Part shown: piece by piece, positions 39,927-49,067 of the stretch
Layout of the letters: every line of letters starts with the position of its first letter
Position numbering within the stretch: position 1 is the first letter of the stretch
NCBI GenBank assembly: GCA_011525915.1
Contig: WYBM01000034.1
Span: 50,212-114,211, forward strand
Length of the DNA stretch: 64,000 nt
Origin: Ardenticatenaceae bacterium
GTDB taxonomy: Bacteria > Chloroflexota > Anaerolineae > Promineifilales > Promineifilaceae
Direction: 5' to 3'
The notes under the pieces: model-generated
What the model was told of the DNA's origin: nothing
Seen by the model: only the letters and a program-made list of their open reading frames with translations
Database searches by the model: none
Position numbers and translations under genes: made by a program

Positions 39927-42635
39927 ATGAACCTCTCTACAACGCTTTCCCCACTCCAACAGCAGCTCCTTGACGCGGCCACGGCCTTTGCCAGCGACGC
40001 TCAGCCATTGAGTGAGATACTGACAACTATGGTTCAAGATGTAGAGCGGGCGACAGCCGAGCCTCTAGAGATCTTCCCTGTCTGCCATCATTCGCCTGCC
40101 TCGGCCCTGCATATGGTCCAACGGCTGCGCGCCCGGCCACCCCGCATCATCTACCTGGAATTGTGCGAAGACCTGATTCAAACCGTCGAACACCTGGCCG
40201 ACTGCAAGCTGCCAGTCGCCCTGCAAGCCTTTGCCGGGGAGACAGAGGCATTCCCACCTGGTTGGTCACCCTTGAGCGTGGTGGCCCCATTGACCGAAGC
40301 CTCGGCCGAATATCAGGCCCTGGCCTATGTCCGGCAGCATCCTGGCACGGAACTGGTCTTCGTGGATCGGGCGGTTGACTTCGTTTTTCAATGGATGCCC
40401 AAAGAGGAGGCGCTGCCGGAGATGGTGGCTGGTGAGGACGAATCTCCATCTGAAGAGGCGATGATGCACGGCACGGCCGTGGGCGTAGAATTGGGGGTCA
40501 TCGAACCAACCTTTGACCTGTTCCTGGCCTTCCTGCTACGCAATGCCAACGTCCGCCACTTTACCGAATGGTGGAATCAGTACGTGGAGGAGGCCGTCAT
40601 TGGCACGGACTACCACACCTACCGCCAGGTCATGTTCCTGGTTGGCAGCTTGCTGCGGCGGCTGGGACGTAAAGATGCAGATGTAGAAGTTGACCGCCAG
40701 CGTGAACGTTATATGTGGACGCGCATGAAGCAACACCTGACAGCCGGCAGCATTGACCCGGCCGACGCTCTTTACATCTGCGGCGCAGCCCATGCTGCCA
40801 GCGATGTGGCCGAATTTGGCCTGGGCAGCAGCGTCGTCTGGGACATCCCCGAAAGGACAAATACAAAGTGGCTCTATGGCCTCATCCCCTCCAGCTTTGC
40901 TGCCATCGAATACCAGTTTGGCCACCCGGCTGGAACAGTTGCCCTGGCTGAGTCCACCTGGCAGAAAAGCCTCAAGGCAATGGGGATCAGGCCCTTCAAA
41001 CTGGAAAAAGAGAAAGGGAAGGCGGCAAAAGGCCGGCGCGGCCCCAGCAAAACCATGGCGCCCATTACCCAGGAATCACCAGTTGACTCAGAGGTGCTGC
41101 TGGCTTTTCTTACCAGGCCACCTACGCTGCTGGCGGCCGATCAGGACCAAGTGCTGCGTTGGTGCGCTAACATCGTTTCCCTGGCGCGCAAAAATGGCTA
41201 CCTGGCAACAACAGCTGACGCCATTGCCATCTACCAGACGGCTTTTCTGCTAGCGAACCTGCGCAGCCGGGCCCATCCCTCCCCCTACGATTTTCAAGAC
41301 GCGGCCATTACCTGCCTGGAAAAGGAGCGCACGCCCAAGAAGCGCAATGTCCGCCAGTTGTGCCAGATTTTACTCGGCGGTGACCGGATCGGGGTTGTCG
41401 GGTATGCTTCGCTGCCGCCGCTGGCTCAAAACGTCTACGACCGGCTGACTCGGCTGCCAGTCAACTTGCTGGCAAAGACCAACCAGCGCGCCCTCATGGA
41501 CTTTAAGACGGATTCGGAGCTGCTGTCAGCCTCGGCCGTACTCTGGCGCTTAAACTTCCTCTTGGGGGACCACGTTGTTCAGCCCATCATAGGCGAGCGC
41601 GTTCTAGGCCAGAAACCGATCCAGGAGTCATGGGAAATCCGTATCGGCAAGTACCAGGGCGCCCTGATTCAGTTGGGCTATGAAGGGGTGACGATTGAAC
41701 AGGTCTTGGAACAGCGCCTCAAAAAGGCCGCCTATGCCGTTGACGCCCGCGCCAGTGGTGTCCTTGTTACTGCCGAGCATAGTGTCTTGTACCTGAACAG
41801 CCCACGGCTCACTCAGGAGTTAGGCGAGTACGCAACAGAGCTGCTGCACGGCGAGACCAGTGCCGGAGACGCCCCTGACATCTTTGACCGTGTGCGCCGC
41901 CTGGTGCATTATTATCGTGCCAGCCCGACCGGGCTGCCTACCTGGCTCCAGGCGTTTGTTGCCACTGGCTATTCTCACTATGCTACCCTCTTGCCGCAAG
42001 CCTTTGGCGATCGGGGCGCGTCACCGGAACAGATGGCCGGGATGTTGGGCTTCATCTTTACCCTGGAGAGCCTGGCTCTCTCATTAGGCTGCCAACGCAG
42101 CCAGTTGTTAATTGCCATACAACAGGCCGGCCAGGCCAAGACCGACCCGGCCAAGACAGGGCTGCTTTGGACGGCCGAATGGTTGCTTAAGCTGCGCACC
42201 CTGGACGAGGTACGCGCCTTTTTCGATGATGTGCTGACCAACCCTTTAATGACCCCAGCCTTTCCTGACTATCTTAATAGTTTTATCCTGGCACTGAACT
42301 TTGCCCCGCACATCGCCCCATTCCTGGTGGAACTTCTAAGCAAGGTCTTTGCCACAGTACCTGATACCATATTGATGCCCTGGCTGCCCAGCCTTATTTT
42401 GCGCCTACGGCCACACGGCCGTGTCTTGCAAGCATTGATTAAAGAGGCGTCTGCCACCTTCCCCGGCGTCCTGGCTGACTTTGAGAAGTGGCAGCCACCC
42501 TGGGATAAACCACAGCTGGCTGAAGTAGAAGCCACACCTGTTGTTGAACTAAGTGAACTGGAAACAGCTGTGCGTGCGCTCGTGCTTGCCGAACCGGCAG
42601 CGACCAACGCCCTGGTCCAGCGGCTAGGTTTGTAA
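39927..42635 (+). CDS. DUF5682-like protein of the MoxR/VWA locus (YehM-like)
   Basis: This 902-residue protein has a conserved N-terminal block IFPVCHHSPASALHMVQRLR with RIIYLELCEDL shortly after, and GAAHAASDVAEF near residue 290. These invariant His, Ser and acidic residues suggest an enzymatic domain, perhaps related to the EreA/ChaN/TraB group, but that link is my inference. The rest is helical with no recognised domain. In E. coli yehM is encoded beside the MoxR gene yehL and the VWA gene yehP, as here. It is the last gene of the operon. Confidence 0.8.
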   Translation: MNLSTTLSPLQQQLLDAATAFASDAQPLSEILTTMVQDVERATAEPLEIFPVCHHSPASALHMVQRLRARPPRIIYLELCEDLIQTVEHLADCKLPVALQAFAGETEAFPPGWSPLSVVAPLTEASAEYQALAYVRQHPGTELVFVDRAVDFVFQWMPKEEALPEMVAGEDESPSEEAMMHGTAVGVELGVIEPTFDLFLAFLLRNANVRHFTEWWNQYVEEAVIGTDYHTYRQVMFLVGSLLRRLGRKDADVEVDRQRERYMWTRMKQHLTAGSIDPADALYICGAAHAASDVAEFGLGSSVVWDIPERTNTKWLYGLIPSSFAAIEYQFGHPAGTVALAESTWQKSLKAMGIRPFKLEKEKGKAAKGRRGPSKTMAPITQESPVDSEVLLAFLTRPPTLLAADQDQVLRWCANIVSLARKNGYLATTADAIAIYQTAFLLANLRSRAHPSPYDFQDAAITCLEKERTPKKRNVRQLCQILLGGDRIGVVGYASLPPLAQNVYDRLTRLPVNLLAKTNQRALMDFKTDSELLSASAVLWRLNFLLGDHVVQPIIGERVLGQKPIQESWEIRIGKYQGALIQLGYEGVTIEQVLEQRLKKAAYAVDARASGVLVTAEHSVLYLNSPRLTQELGEYATELLHGETSAGDAPDIFDRVRRLVHYYRASPTGLPTWLQAFVATGYSHYATLLPQAFGDRGASPEQMAGMLGFIFTLESLALSLGCQRSQLLIAIQQAGQAKTDPAKTGLLWTAEWLLKLRTLDEVRAFFDDVLTNPLMTPAFPDYLNSFILALNFAPHIAPFLVELLSKVFATVPDTILMPWLPSLILRLRPHGRVLQALIKEASATFPGVLADFEKWQPPWDKPQLAEVEATPVVELSELETAVRALVLAEPAATNALVQRLGL

Positions 42636-42695
42636 GTTAAACAAAGTGCCCAAAGCGATTGGGTATCACCGGCCAGTTGACCGCCACCATCCCCT

Positions 42696-43601
42696 TTAAT
42701 GCCATCCGTTCCTGCCGTTTTGGCCTAAACCGCTGTCACCAGGAGTAAGAATGGCAAACAGCAACCAGGCAGCGATAAAGCCTAGCACCACAAATCCTGT
42801 AACGGGTCCAACCATTTCACCCATTGTAAACGGCACCCCCGCAAACCTTTGGTAGACCGTACTCAAGATTATTTGCGGTGCGATCAGAACAATCAGGGTT
42901 AACAACGGGGCGGCTATCACATAGCCCAATGAGTTATCTCTAAGAACAAGAGCCGCACAAAAGAAGGTGGCCGGGGTAATAATTGCCAGGTCCAAAGCAT
43001 ACGTCACCATTGTCGTGTAGCTGTCCATTCTGTCAGGTGGAGCCCCCTTGATTAAAGCGGCCACCAGCGGCGCACCCCACACCACAAGAGTCACAATACC
43101 GGCCACAAACATAAAGATAGCCAGACCACGACGAGGCAATCCGGCCGGTACCGGGGAGAGTGCTAACTCTAAACTGACTGCAGAGAATACCAGGATAAAT
43201 GCAAAGAGAGCGGCAGAGAAGATGACGATATAAAGCAGGAACAGCTTATTGTAGGCAGCGCCAAGCGCCATGGATGCATAAAGATAGAGGAAATAGCCGA
43301 GGATACCCGTCAGCAGCAGCCGGCCGCTCACACTTCCTCGCCGATACAAAATGATGGAAATGATAAGTAAAGGCATACCAAGAAAGAGAGCGACAGCGTC
43401 CTGTCCCTTAAAGCCAGCCCCGAAGAAAAGGGTGTCGTATTGATAGAGACCCTGCCCGTAAATTTGCGTGGTTTGACCATGGAGTGTGGTAAATAAAAAG
43501 GGAGCGCCATCAGCTGCCAGAAACAAGCCTGTGGCTGCGGCAATGGCCCCCAATAACGCCACCAGCGAAGAGAGTACGATGACGGTGCTTGAAACTTTCA
43601 T
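42696..43601 (-). CDS. Multi-pass membrane protein of unknown function
   Basis: This protein of about 301 residues has eight or more predicted membrane helices separated by short loops. I do not recognise a transporter family. The start at 43601 is set by TTGGAGGC upstream; an earlier ATG at 43667 would read through this ribosome binding site. It points away from the regulator gene at 43957 and towards the DUF5682-like gene, so it is a single-gene unit with a small possible reading frame before it. The N terminus (MKVSSTVIVLSSLVALLGAI) could be an uncleaved signal anchor. Confidence 0.72.
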   Translation of the reverse strand: MKVSSTVIVLSSLVALLGAIAAATGLFLAADGAPFLFTTLHGQTTQIYGQGLYQYDTLFFGAGFKGQDAVALFLGMPLLIISIILYRRGSVSGRLLLTGILGYFLYLYASMALGAAYNKLFLLYIVIFSAALFAFILVFSAVSLELALSPVPAGLPRRGLAIFMFVAGIVTLVVWGAPLVAALIKGAPPDRMDSYTTMVTYALDLAIITPATFFCAALVLRDNSLGYVIAAPLLTLIVLIAPQIILSTVYQRFAGVPFTMGEMVGPVTGFVVLGFIAAWLLFAILTPGDSGLGQNGRNGWH

Positions 43602-43878
43602 AGAATTTGCCTCCAAATTAAATGATAATACGCTGCTGAACTGCCCGCCGATAGTGATGGACGGCATATGCGAGTTTGATGAAAGTCATCCTTATTGGGT
43701 GATTTTGGGCCAAATACCCATATATCACTGCTGGCGTTGCATCAGTGCCGTGAAATCCATAGTTGGTAAAGGTGCGGTTCAGCGTTAACCTTTTCCCCGG
43801 CAATGTCTCTGTCTCAGTCGCAGTGTCCATATGTTGATAATCATACTCCCCAGATGCAAATGATTACCAAACACCACT

Positions 43879-43906
43879 TTGAGGTTTATCATTTATAGTA
43901 TACAAT
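43879..43906 (+). promoter_or_regulatory. Candidate promoter of the IclR-type regulator gene
   Basis: TTGAGG (43879-43884) and TACAAT (43901-43906) are separated by 16 bp in an AT-rich stretch, fitting a primary-sigma promoter. It lies about 50 bp before the start codon. Confidence 0.55.
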
Positions 43907-43909
43907 CTC

Positions 43910-43949
43910 TAGTCCATTATAACAGACATATATCTTGCATGCTGGACTA
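43910..43949 (+). promoter_or_regulatory. Candidate operator: TAGTCCA ... TGGACTA inverted repeat
   Basis: TAGTCCA (43910-43916) and TGGACTA (43943-43949) flank the expected transcription start just after the -10 box and just before the regulator's ATG. IclR-type proteins bind such repeats and often control their own gene. Confidence 0.45.
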
Positions 43950-43956
43950 TTGTTGA

Positions 43957-45138
43957 ATGAACTATAGTAAAGAAGTACCCGCGGCCATGCGCACACTGAA
44001 TTTGTTAGAAGCACTGTCCACCACACCAGAGGGTTTGACGGCCGGTGAGTTGCTGCAGCAGTTGACGCTATCTCGTAGTACGCTGTTTGCTTTGCTCCAT
44101 ACGCTTAAGGCATATCGCTATGTTGAGCAGCCGGTTGAGCGTGGACCGTACCGGTTGGGGCCGGCCCTGTTCGCGCTGTTACCGGCTCAGGCGCGTCAAC
44201 TCAGTGTCTTGACCGATGCGTTTCACGCGGATACAGAGATTGCGTCACTGCCGGAAACAACTGCTCTCACGCATCTGGATGGGTCAGAAACAGTCATTAT
44301 CGCGCAGCGGGAGGGCAGGCACCTGGTTCGTGTTGTTTTTCAGCCGAGTATGCGACGGTTGGCTTCAAAGACAGCGGACGGGCTGGTGTTGTTAGCCGGC
44401 CAACTTGACACGGCCGTTTTGCCCTCTTTGCGATCACAATTACAACAGATCCGGCAGCATGGCCTGGCACAAATGCGTCACGATGATACCGTAGAAATTG
44501 CTGTTCCCATTTGCGCCGATGGGAACCAGCCTATTGCCGCCCTGTTACTGAGCCTGCCTGCCTATCGTCATGATGGCAAAACGGCTGCTTTCCTCACCCA
44601 CACGCTGCATCAGGCTGCCACCCGTCTCTCCTACCGATTAGGCGCCCTCGTCTACCAGCCCTATGGCTGGGCTGCTAGCGTTCCTCTGGAACCAATGACG
44701 ACGCTCAACACCAAAGAGATAGATGATTTTCTGCGCCAGCCCTGGGGCGCACGGTTGGCCTGCATTCGCCCCAATGGTACCCCCCATGTGGTGCCCTTGT
44801 GGTATGAATGGGACGGCCGTTTCTTTTGGCTGGCTGCTTCTCCCGGCGCTTATTGGCAAACCTACGTGCGTGAAAACGGCCGTGTTTCCCTAACGATTGA
44901 CGAGCCCTGGCTCCCTTTACGCCGCGTCCTGATCGTCGGCCAGGCAGAACCAGTCACCAGCGATGACATACCCAATGGTCTGACCGGGCTACGTCAAAAG
45001 CTGACTTACCGCTACCTGGGTCAGGGGGCGTCCGCACAGGTTGAGCACCAGGACACGATCGGCTGGTCTGCCTTTCGCCTCACACCGGAGAAAATGAACG
45101 GCTATCAGGGGTTGGGACCGATGAACAGCGAGCGGTGA
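43957..45138 (+). CDS. IclR-type regulator fused to a pyridoxamine-phosphate-oxidase-like domain
   Basis: This is a 393-residue fusion. Residues 1-230 are an IclR-like winged helix (ALSTTPEGLTAGELLQQLTL, then a recognition helix SRSTLFALLHTLKAYRYVEQ) plus an effector-binding domain. Residues about 245-385 are a PNPOx/FMN-binding split barrel (RQPWGARLACIRPNGTPHVV, then PLWYEWDGRFFWLA). I know no well-studied protein with this order. It precedes an ABC importer in the same direction, the ATPase gene starting right at its stop codon. The PNPOx part might sense or modify a flavin- or pyrimidine-type ligand of the importer. Confidence 0.87.
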   Translation: MNYSKEVPAAMRTLNLLEALSTTPEGLTAGELLQQLTLSRSTLFALLHTLKAYRYVEQPVERGPYRLGPALFALLPAQARQLSVLTDAFHADTEIASLPETTALTHLDGSETVIIAQREGRHLVRVVFQPSMRRLASKTADGLVLLAGQLDTAVLPSLRSQLQQIRQHGLAQMRHDDTVEIAVPICADGNQPIAALLLSLPAYRHDGKTAAFLTHTLHQAATRLSYRLGALVYQPYGWAASVPLEPMTTLNTKEIDDFLRQPWGARLACIRPNGTPHVVPLWYEWDGRFFWLAASPGAYWQTYVRENGRVSLTIDEPWLPLRRVLIVGQAEPVTSDDIPNGLTGLRQKLTYRYLGQGASAQVEHQDTIGWSAFRLTPEKMNGYQGLGPMNSER

Positions 45139-45921
45139 ATGGTGAATGGGGTTGACGTTCAGATACATGGCGTAACGCACGTTTTTCAGAATGGGGCCGA
45201 GCCACTGGCAGCGCTGCGTGAGGTCAACCTGGCCGTGCGGCCAGGGGAGTTTGTCAGCATCGTAGGAACAAGCGGCTGCGGAAAGTCTACCCTACTGCGG
45301 TTGGTTGTCGGGCTACTGCAGCCAACGCAAGGCGCTGTGCGATTGGCCGGCCAGCTCCCTGCCGTTTTGCAGGCACAAAAACAGATCGGCTGGATGGCTC
45401 AGCAGCCGGCACTCCTCCCCTGGCGCACCGTGCATGAAAATGTTGCCCTTCCGCTCCTGGTTAATCGCCAACCTCATGCACCCTTCACCATTGACCGCTC
45501 CCCTGCTGAACTCTTACACCTGGTCGGCCTGAGCGACTTCGCCACTGTCTATCCTCATACCCTCTCCGGTGGAATGCAGCAGCGGGTCGCCCTGGCGCGG
45601 ACGCTGGCAACTGGTGCCTCCTTGTGGTTGATGGACGAACCTTTTGCCGCCCTGGATGAGCTCACCCGCGAGACGTTGGCTAATGAGTTGTGCACCTTGT
45701 GGCAGCACGTCCGGCCCACGGTGCTTTGGGTAACCCATCACCTGGCTGAAGCGGTGCGCCTGTCTGACCGCATTGTGTTGCTTTCACCCCGACCTGGCAC
45801 GGTTTGCGGCGAAATAGCTGTTCCTTTGCCCCACCCCCGCGACGACACGACACCTGACTTTCAGGCACTACTGCGCCAGGCACGGGCTATCTTGCAGCAA
45901 AAGGGAAGCGACCGTGACTGA
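45139..45921 (+). CDS. ABC importer ATP-binding protein (SsuB/TauB/ThiZ type)
   Basis: This 260-residue ATPase has Walker A IVGTSGCGKSTLLRLV, signature LSGGMQQRVALARTLA and Walker B SLWLMDEPFAALDELT with H-loop LWVTHHLAEAVRLSD. It belongs to the NitT/TauT family. It begins with ATGGTG at the regulator's stop codon, and its own end overlaps the permease start. It forms one operon with the permease and the binding protein. Confidence 0.94.
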   Translation: MVNGVDVQIHGVTHVFQNGAEPLAALREVNLAVRPGEFVSIVGTSGCGKSTLLRLVVGLLQPTQGAVRLAGQLPAVLQAQKQIGWMAQQPALLPWRTVHENVALPLLVNRQPHAPFTIDRSPAELLHLVGLSDFATVYPHTLSGGMQQRVALARTLATGASLWLMDEPFAALDELTRETLANELCTLWQHVRPTVLWVTHHLAEAVRLSDRIVLLSPRPGTVCGEIAVPLPHPRDDTTPDFQALLRQARAILQQKGSDRD

Positions 45922-46678
45922 GCGACAAGGTAATAGGGTAGCTGTTCTGCTGGTAGCCGGAACCTTATTGACGTGGGAAACGGCCGTTGGGCTGCTGCGC
46001 ACACCCATCTACCTATTCCCTGGCCCTATAACCATAGGGCGCGCGCTGCTGGCACATTGGCAGCCCTTACTGGAGGCCGGCGGAGTGACGCTGGCTGAGG
46101 CATTAGGCGGACTGGCACTGGGAACGGCCGTTGGCCTGGGGCTGGCTGTCATCATCACATTCTGGATACGGCTGGAACAAGGGGTATTATCGCTGGCCAT
46201 CCTGGTCAAATCCACGCCCATCATTGCCATCGCCCCTATCCTCACTATCTGGCTGGGCTTTGGTCCCGCGCCCAAGGTTGTCGTTACAGCACTGCTTACC
46301 TTTTTTCCGGTGTTGATCAACGCCCTCAGCGGTTTCCGCAATGTGGATGAGGCGATCGTGGACTACTTGCGTTCGCTGAACGCCAGCCCGCGTGAGATTT
46401 TTTGGCATGTCCGTTGGCCAGGAGCACGGCCCTATCTCTTAGCCGCCCTCAAAGTTGTGGCCCCGCTGGCGATGATCGGTGCGGTGGTCGCTGAATGGAT
46501 GGGCGCCTCCAGCGGTCTGGGGCGGCAAATGTGGCTGGCTTATACCAACCTGAATATGCCCTTGTTATTTGCGGCCGTCTTTGTTCTCACGGTGCTCTCG
46601 ATCATGCTTTATCAGGGGATAGCGCGACTGGAACAACGGCTGTTGTTTTGGGGGCAGCCAGATAACAGAAACCAATGA
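45914..46678 (+). CDS. ABC importer permease (SsuC/TauC/ThiX type)
   Basis: This 254-residue permease starts with GTG inside the ATPase gene. It has five or six membrane segments and the EAA loop (ALNASPREIFWHVRWPGARP, read from SLNASPREIFWHV). The context and family are NitT/TauT-type import of a small organic anion or a thiamine precursor. The next gene starts within its last codons. Confidence 0.93.
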   Translation: MTERQGNRVAVLLVAGTLLTWETAVGLLRTPIYLFPGPITIGRALLAHWQPLLEAGGVTLAEALGGLALGTAVGLGLAVIITFWIRLEQGVLSLAILVKSTPIIAIAPILTIWLGFGPAPKVVVTALLTFFPVLINALSGFRNVDEAIVDYLRSLNASPREIFWHVRWPGARPYLLAALKVVAPLAMIGAVVAEWMGASSGLGRQMWLAYTNLNMPLLFAAVFVLTVLSIMLYQGIARLEQRLLFWGQPDNRNQ

Positions 46679-46701
46679 CCACTATAAATAGGAAGGAAGA
46701 G

Positions 46702-47682
46702 ATGACATTGAAGCGTTTACTCCTGCTGTTTTTTGCTCTTTTTTTGCTGGCAGGCTGCCAGGCGACCGAACCGGAACCCATGAGCATCACCTTTATGGCC
46801 GGCTTTAAGCCCCAGGCCAGCCTGCCTTTTGTCGGCGTTTATGTGGCCCAGGAAAAGGGTTTTTTTACCGATGAGGCGGTGGCAGTCAACATCCAGCACT
46901 CGGCTGGAGGGGGCGAGCATCTGCAACTGCTGGCTGCCGGTGAGGTGCAGGTAACAACACAGGATGCGGCTGTGCTGCTCAAACGCCGCGCCGATCCTGG
47001 GCTGCCCCTGGTTTCCATTGCCCTTATTGGGCAGCAGGGGCAGCAGGCATTTGTGGCCCTGGCCGATTCCGGCATAAGCACGCCCAACGATTGGGAAGGG
47101 CATACCGTGGGCTTCAAAGGCACACCGCCGCCCGATCTGTTCGCCATCATGGAGGCGGCCGGGGTGAATCAGGACAACGTGGAACTGGTCAACGTGGGCT
47201 TTGACCCACGCGTTTTGACAGAAGGGCTGGTAGATGTGTACCCGGTCTTTAAGTCTAATGAACCCCATCTGCTGCGCAGCTGGGGCTATGATCTGAACCT
47301 GTGGGACGCGGCCGATTACGGTGTGCCCACGCTGGGGTTGGCTTACGTGACCACAGAGGATCTCATCAATGAAAATCCGGAACTGCTTACCCGGTTCATG
47401 CGAGCAGCCATGAAGGGCATTGCCTATGCGCGGGAGAATCCCGACGAGGCCGTAGAGATCGTGCTGAAGTACGCTGAAGGAGCCGACCCGGCTCATATGC
47501 GCTTTATGCTGGACGCGGAATTTGCCGATTACGATTCCCCGGTGACAGAAGCGAACGGCCCTGGCTGGCAATCAGCCGAGCAGTGGCAGGCGCTGGCCGA
47601 TATGCTGCTTGAATACGATGCTATAGCTGCCCCAGTGGACATTGAACAGGCATTTACAAATCAGTTTTTGCCAGGTCGGTAA
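46702..47682 (+). CDS. Substrate-binding lipoprotein, NMT1/THI5-like
   Basis: This protein of about 326 residues has a lipoprotein signal (LKRLLLLFFALFLLAGCQ, lipobox LAGC). An NMT1/THI5-like periplasmic binding fold follows: FMAGFKPQASLPFVGVYVAQ, KGFFTDEAVAVNI, GGGEHLQLLAAGEVQV. Such proteins bind thiamine pyrimidine precursors (ThiY) or sulphonates/taurine (SsuA, TauA). The NMT1/THI5 resemblance favours a formylaminopyrimidine-type ligand. GGAAGG lies before the ATG at 46702; an ATG at 46675 is also in frame. No TPP riboswitch is seen upstream. Confidence 0.9.
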   Translation: MTLKRLLLLFFALFLLAGCQATEPEPMSITFMAGFKPQASLPFVGVYVAQEKGFFTDEAVAVNIQHSAGGGEHLQLLAAGEVQVTTQDAAVLLKRRADPGLPLVSIALIGQQGQQAFVALADSGISTPNDWEGHTVGFKGTPPPDLFAIMEAAGVNQDNVELVNVGFDPRVLTEGLVDVYPVFKSNEPHLLRSWGYDLNLWDAADYGVPTLGLAYVTTEDLINENPELLTRFMRAAMKGIAYARENPDEAVEIVLKYAEGADPAHMRFMLDAEFADYDSPVTEANGPGWQSAEQWQALADMLLEYDAIAAPVDIEQAFTNQFLPGR

Positions 47683-47703
47683 CGCCACGACGTATCTGTA
47701 AAC

Positions 47704-48993
47704 TCAGAAAGAGGTCAATACATACCAGGCATACCCGGCAGCCGCCACAACATACAAAACAAGAAGAGGCAGCCGCCAGCGAGGCGATAGACGCATAAGA
47801 AAACTGCCAGCCATCAGGGTGATGGCAAAAGCTGCCGGAAATACATAGCGATCTGGCATAAAAAAGCCGGGCCCACGGCCGTAAGGCGTACGCAGCTCAT
47901 GCATTAAACCCACATAACCCCAATAGGGCACAAAGGCACAAACCAACCACAACATGGCCAGGGTCACCGGCCGCGTCCAGGCACGATGCCGAAAGCGCAC
48001 CCCAAACTCGGCCAATGCCAGACCTAAAAACGGCCACCCTAACAGCAGGGGGATAAACCATAAACGCAGCTGTAACAGCGACACCTGCAAGACCCCTGAT
48101 GCCTGCCAGACAAACCAGGGAGATGTCCCCGTTTTTTCAAAGGGTACCAGCCCCCACGAAGTCAGCACCGGGTAAGGTGTATAGCGATATCCCATATCTA
48201 ACGGCCGTGCAAAAACAGCCAGGTTATAGGCAATAAAAACCCCAAACACCACAGCCGCGCCGGCCGCAAACAAGCTCAGATGAAACCAGGCTTTTCGATT
48301 GGGCCACCCATGATGCTGATAGATAACCCAGACCAGATAAAAAGCAATAAGCAGAAACAGTAACCCGCTCACGACGCGAACCATCACGGCCCAGGCAGCC
48401 ACAAACCCCGCAGCAACCAGCAGCAGGGCAATCCCCCGCCCCTTCCCGGCACGCGCATCATACCAAAGGGCTAACGCCCCACCGATAACCAGCAAGGCTC
48501 CACTGGCAAATGTGTCCATAAATGCATAATGAGCCGCCACCAGGGCAAGCGGTGAAAACAAAAACAGCACCACCCCCACAAATCCGGCAAACTCATCACG
48601 CCAGGCGCTGAATGCCCCAAACAAAACGGCCGCTGCCGTTAAAGCCAGCATCATGTTCGCCAATTGTGGGACGCCTAGCTTATAGAAGGGTATGACTAAC
48701 AAGGGGTAGCCGGGCATCTTTTCCAATACCCAGTGGTTTGTCTCCAACTGCACATACTGGGTTAAATGCCCCCCTTCCAGCCGGGCTTGCATCCGGCCCT
48801 CGGCCGCTTCAGCATCTGTCACCGTCCACTTCCCCTCGGCAAAGTTCTGGATGGCAAACCGATAGGCCCAGGGGTCAGGCATACGTGGTTGGTTCATCTG
48901 AAACGGCGTCAACAATATGAAAAACACAAACAACACGGCCGTCGCAACCGTGCCATAGCGCAACCTATGTTTTTGACCGATCACGTCCTGCAT
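47704..48993 (-). CDS. Multi-pass membrane protein resembling GT-C glycosyltransferases
   Basis: This 429-residue protein has about ten membrane helices. It has a large first outer loop that includes an acidic motif after the first helix (QPRMPDPWAYRF) and VLEKMPGYPLLVIPFYKLG, a layout seen in PMT/ArnT-like lipid-linked sugar transferases. No catalytic motif can be proved. It lies just beyond the giant protein gene on the same strand, but a terminator separates them. Sugar transfer to surface proteins would fit the setting. Confidence 0.65.
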   Translation of the reverse strand: MQDVIGQKHRLRYGTVATAVLFVFFILLTPFQMNQPRMPDPWAYRFAIQNFAEGKWTVTDAEAAEGRMQARLEGGHLTQYVQLETNHWVLEKMPGYPLLVIPFYKLGVPQLANMMLALTAAAVLFGAFSAWRDEFAGFVGVVLFLFSPLALVAAHYAFMDTFASGALLVIGGALALWYDARAGKGRGIALLLVAAGFVAAWAVMVRVVSGLLFLLIAFYLVWVIYQHHGWPNRKAWFHLSLFAAGAAVVFGVFIAYNLAVFARPLDMGYRYTPYPVLTSWGLVPFEKTGTSPWFVWQASGVLQVSLLQLRLWFIPLLLGWPFLGLALAEFGVRFRHRAWTRPVTLAMLWLVCAFVPYWGYVGLMHELRTPYGRGPGFFMPDRYVFPAAFAITLMAGSFLMRLSPRWRLPLLVLYVVAAAGYAWYVLTSF

Positions 48994-49013
48994 AGGTAGG
49001 AAGTTGGAGACGG

Positions 49014-49055
49014 GAGATTGAAGACCGGAGTGGGCGCTCTCCGGTCTTCAATCTC
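49014..49055 (-). terminator. Terminator hairpin after the giant protein gene
   Basis: GAGATTGAAGACCGGAG (49014-49030) and its complement (49039-49055) form a perfect 17-bp stem with an 8-nt loop, 12 bp past the stop codon of the minus-strand giant gene. No long T tract follows. Confidence 0.75.
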
Positions 49056-49067
49056 TGATTCTACAGG

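Larger units (their letters stand above)
43602..43956. other. Intergenic region upstream of the IclR-type regulator
   Basis: No convincing gene is visible in these 355 bp, apart from a weak minus-strand frame (43618-43830, 70 residues) that ends just before the ribosome binding site of the membrane protein gene. The right part holds a promoter and an inverted repeat for the regulator gene. Confidence 0.5.

Noticed and set aside
43618..43830. 70-residue minus-strand frame before the membrane protein gene
   Set aside because: It ends just before a good ribosome binding site but has no own start signal or recognisable sequence; too weak to call a gene.
43602..43956. Riboswitch (TPP) before the THI5-like operon
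   Set aside because: No conserved TPP riboswitch core was found; the visible signals are a promoter and a short inverted repeat.
46717..47571. 284-residue minus-strand frame
   Set aside because: Antisense to the clear substrate-binding lipoprotein gene; His/Gly/Gln-rich composition typical of shadows.
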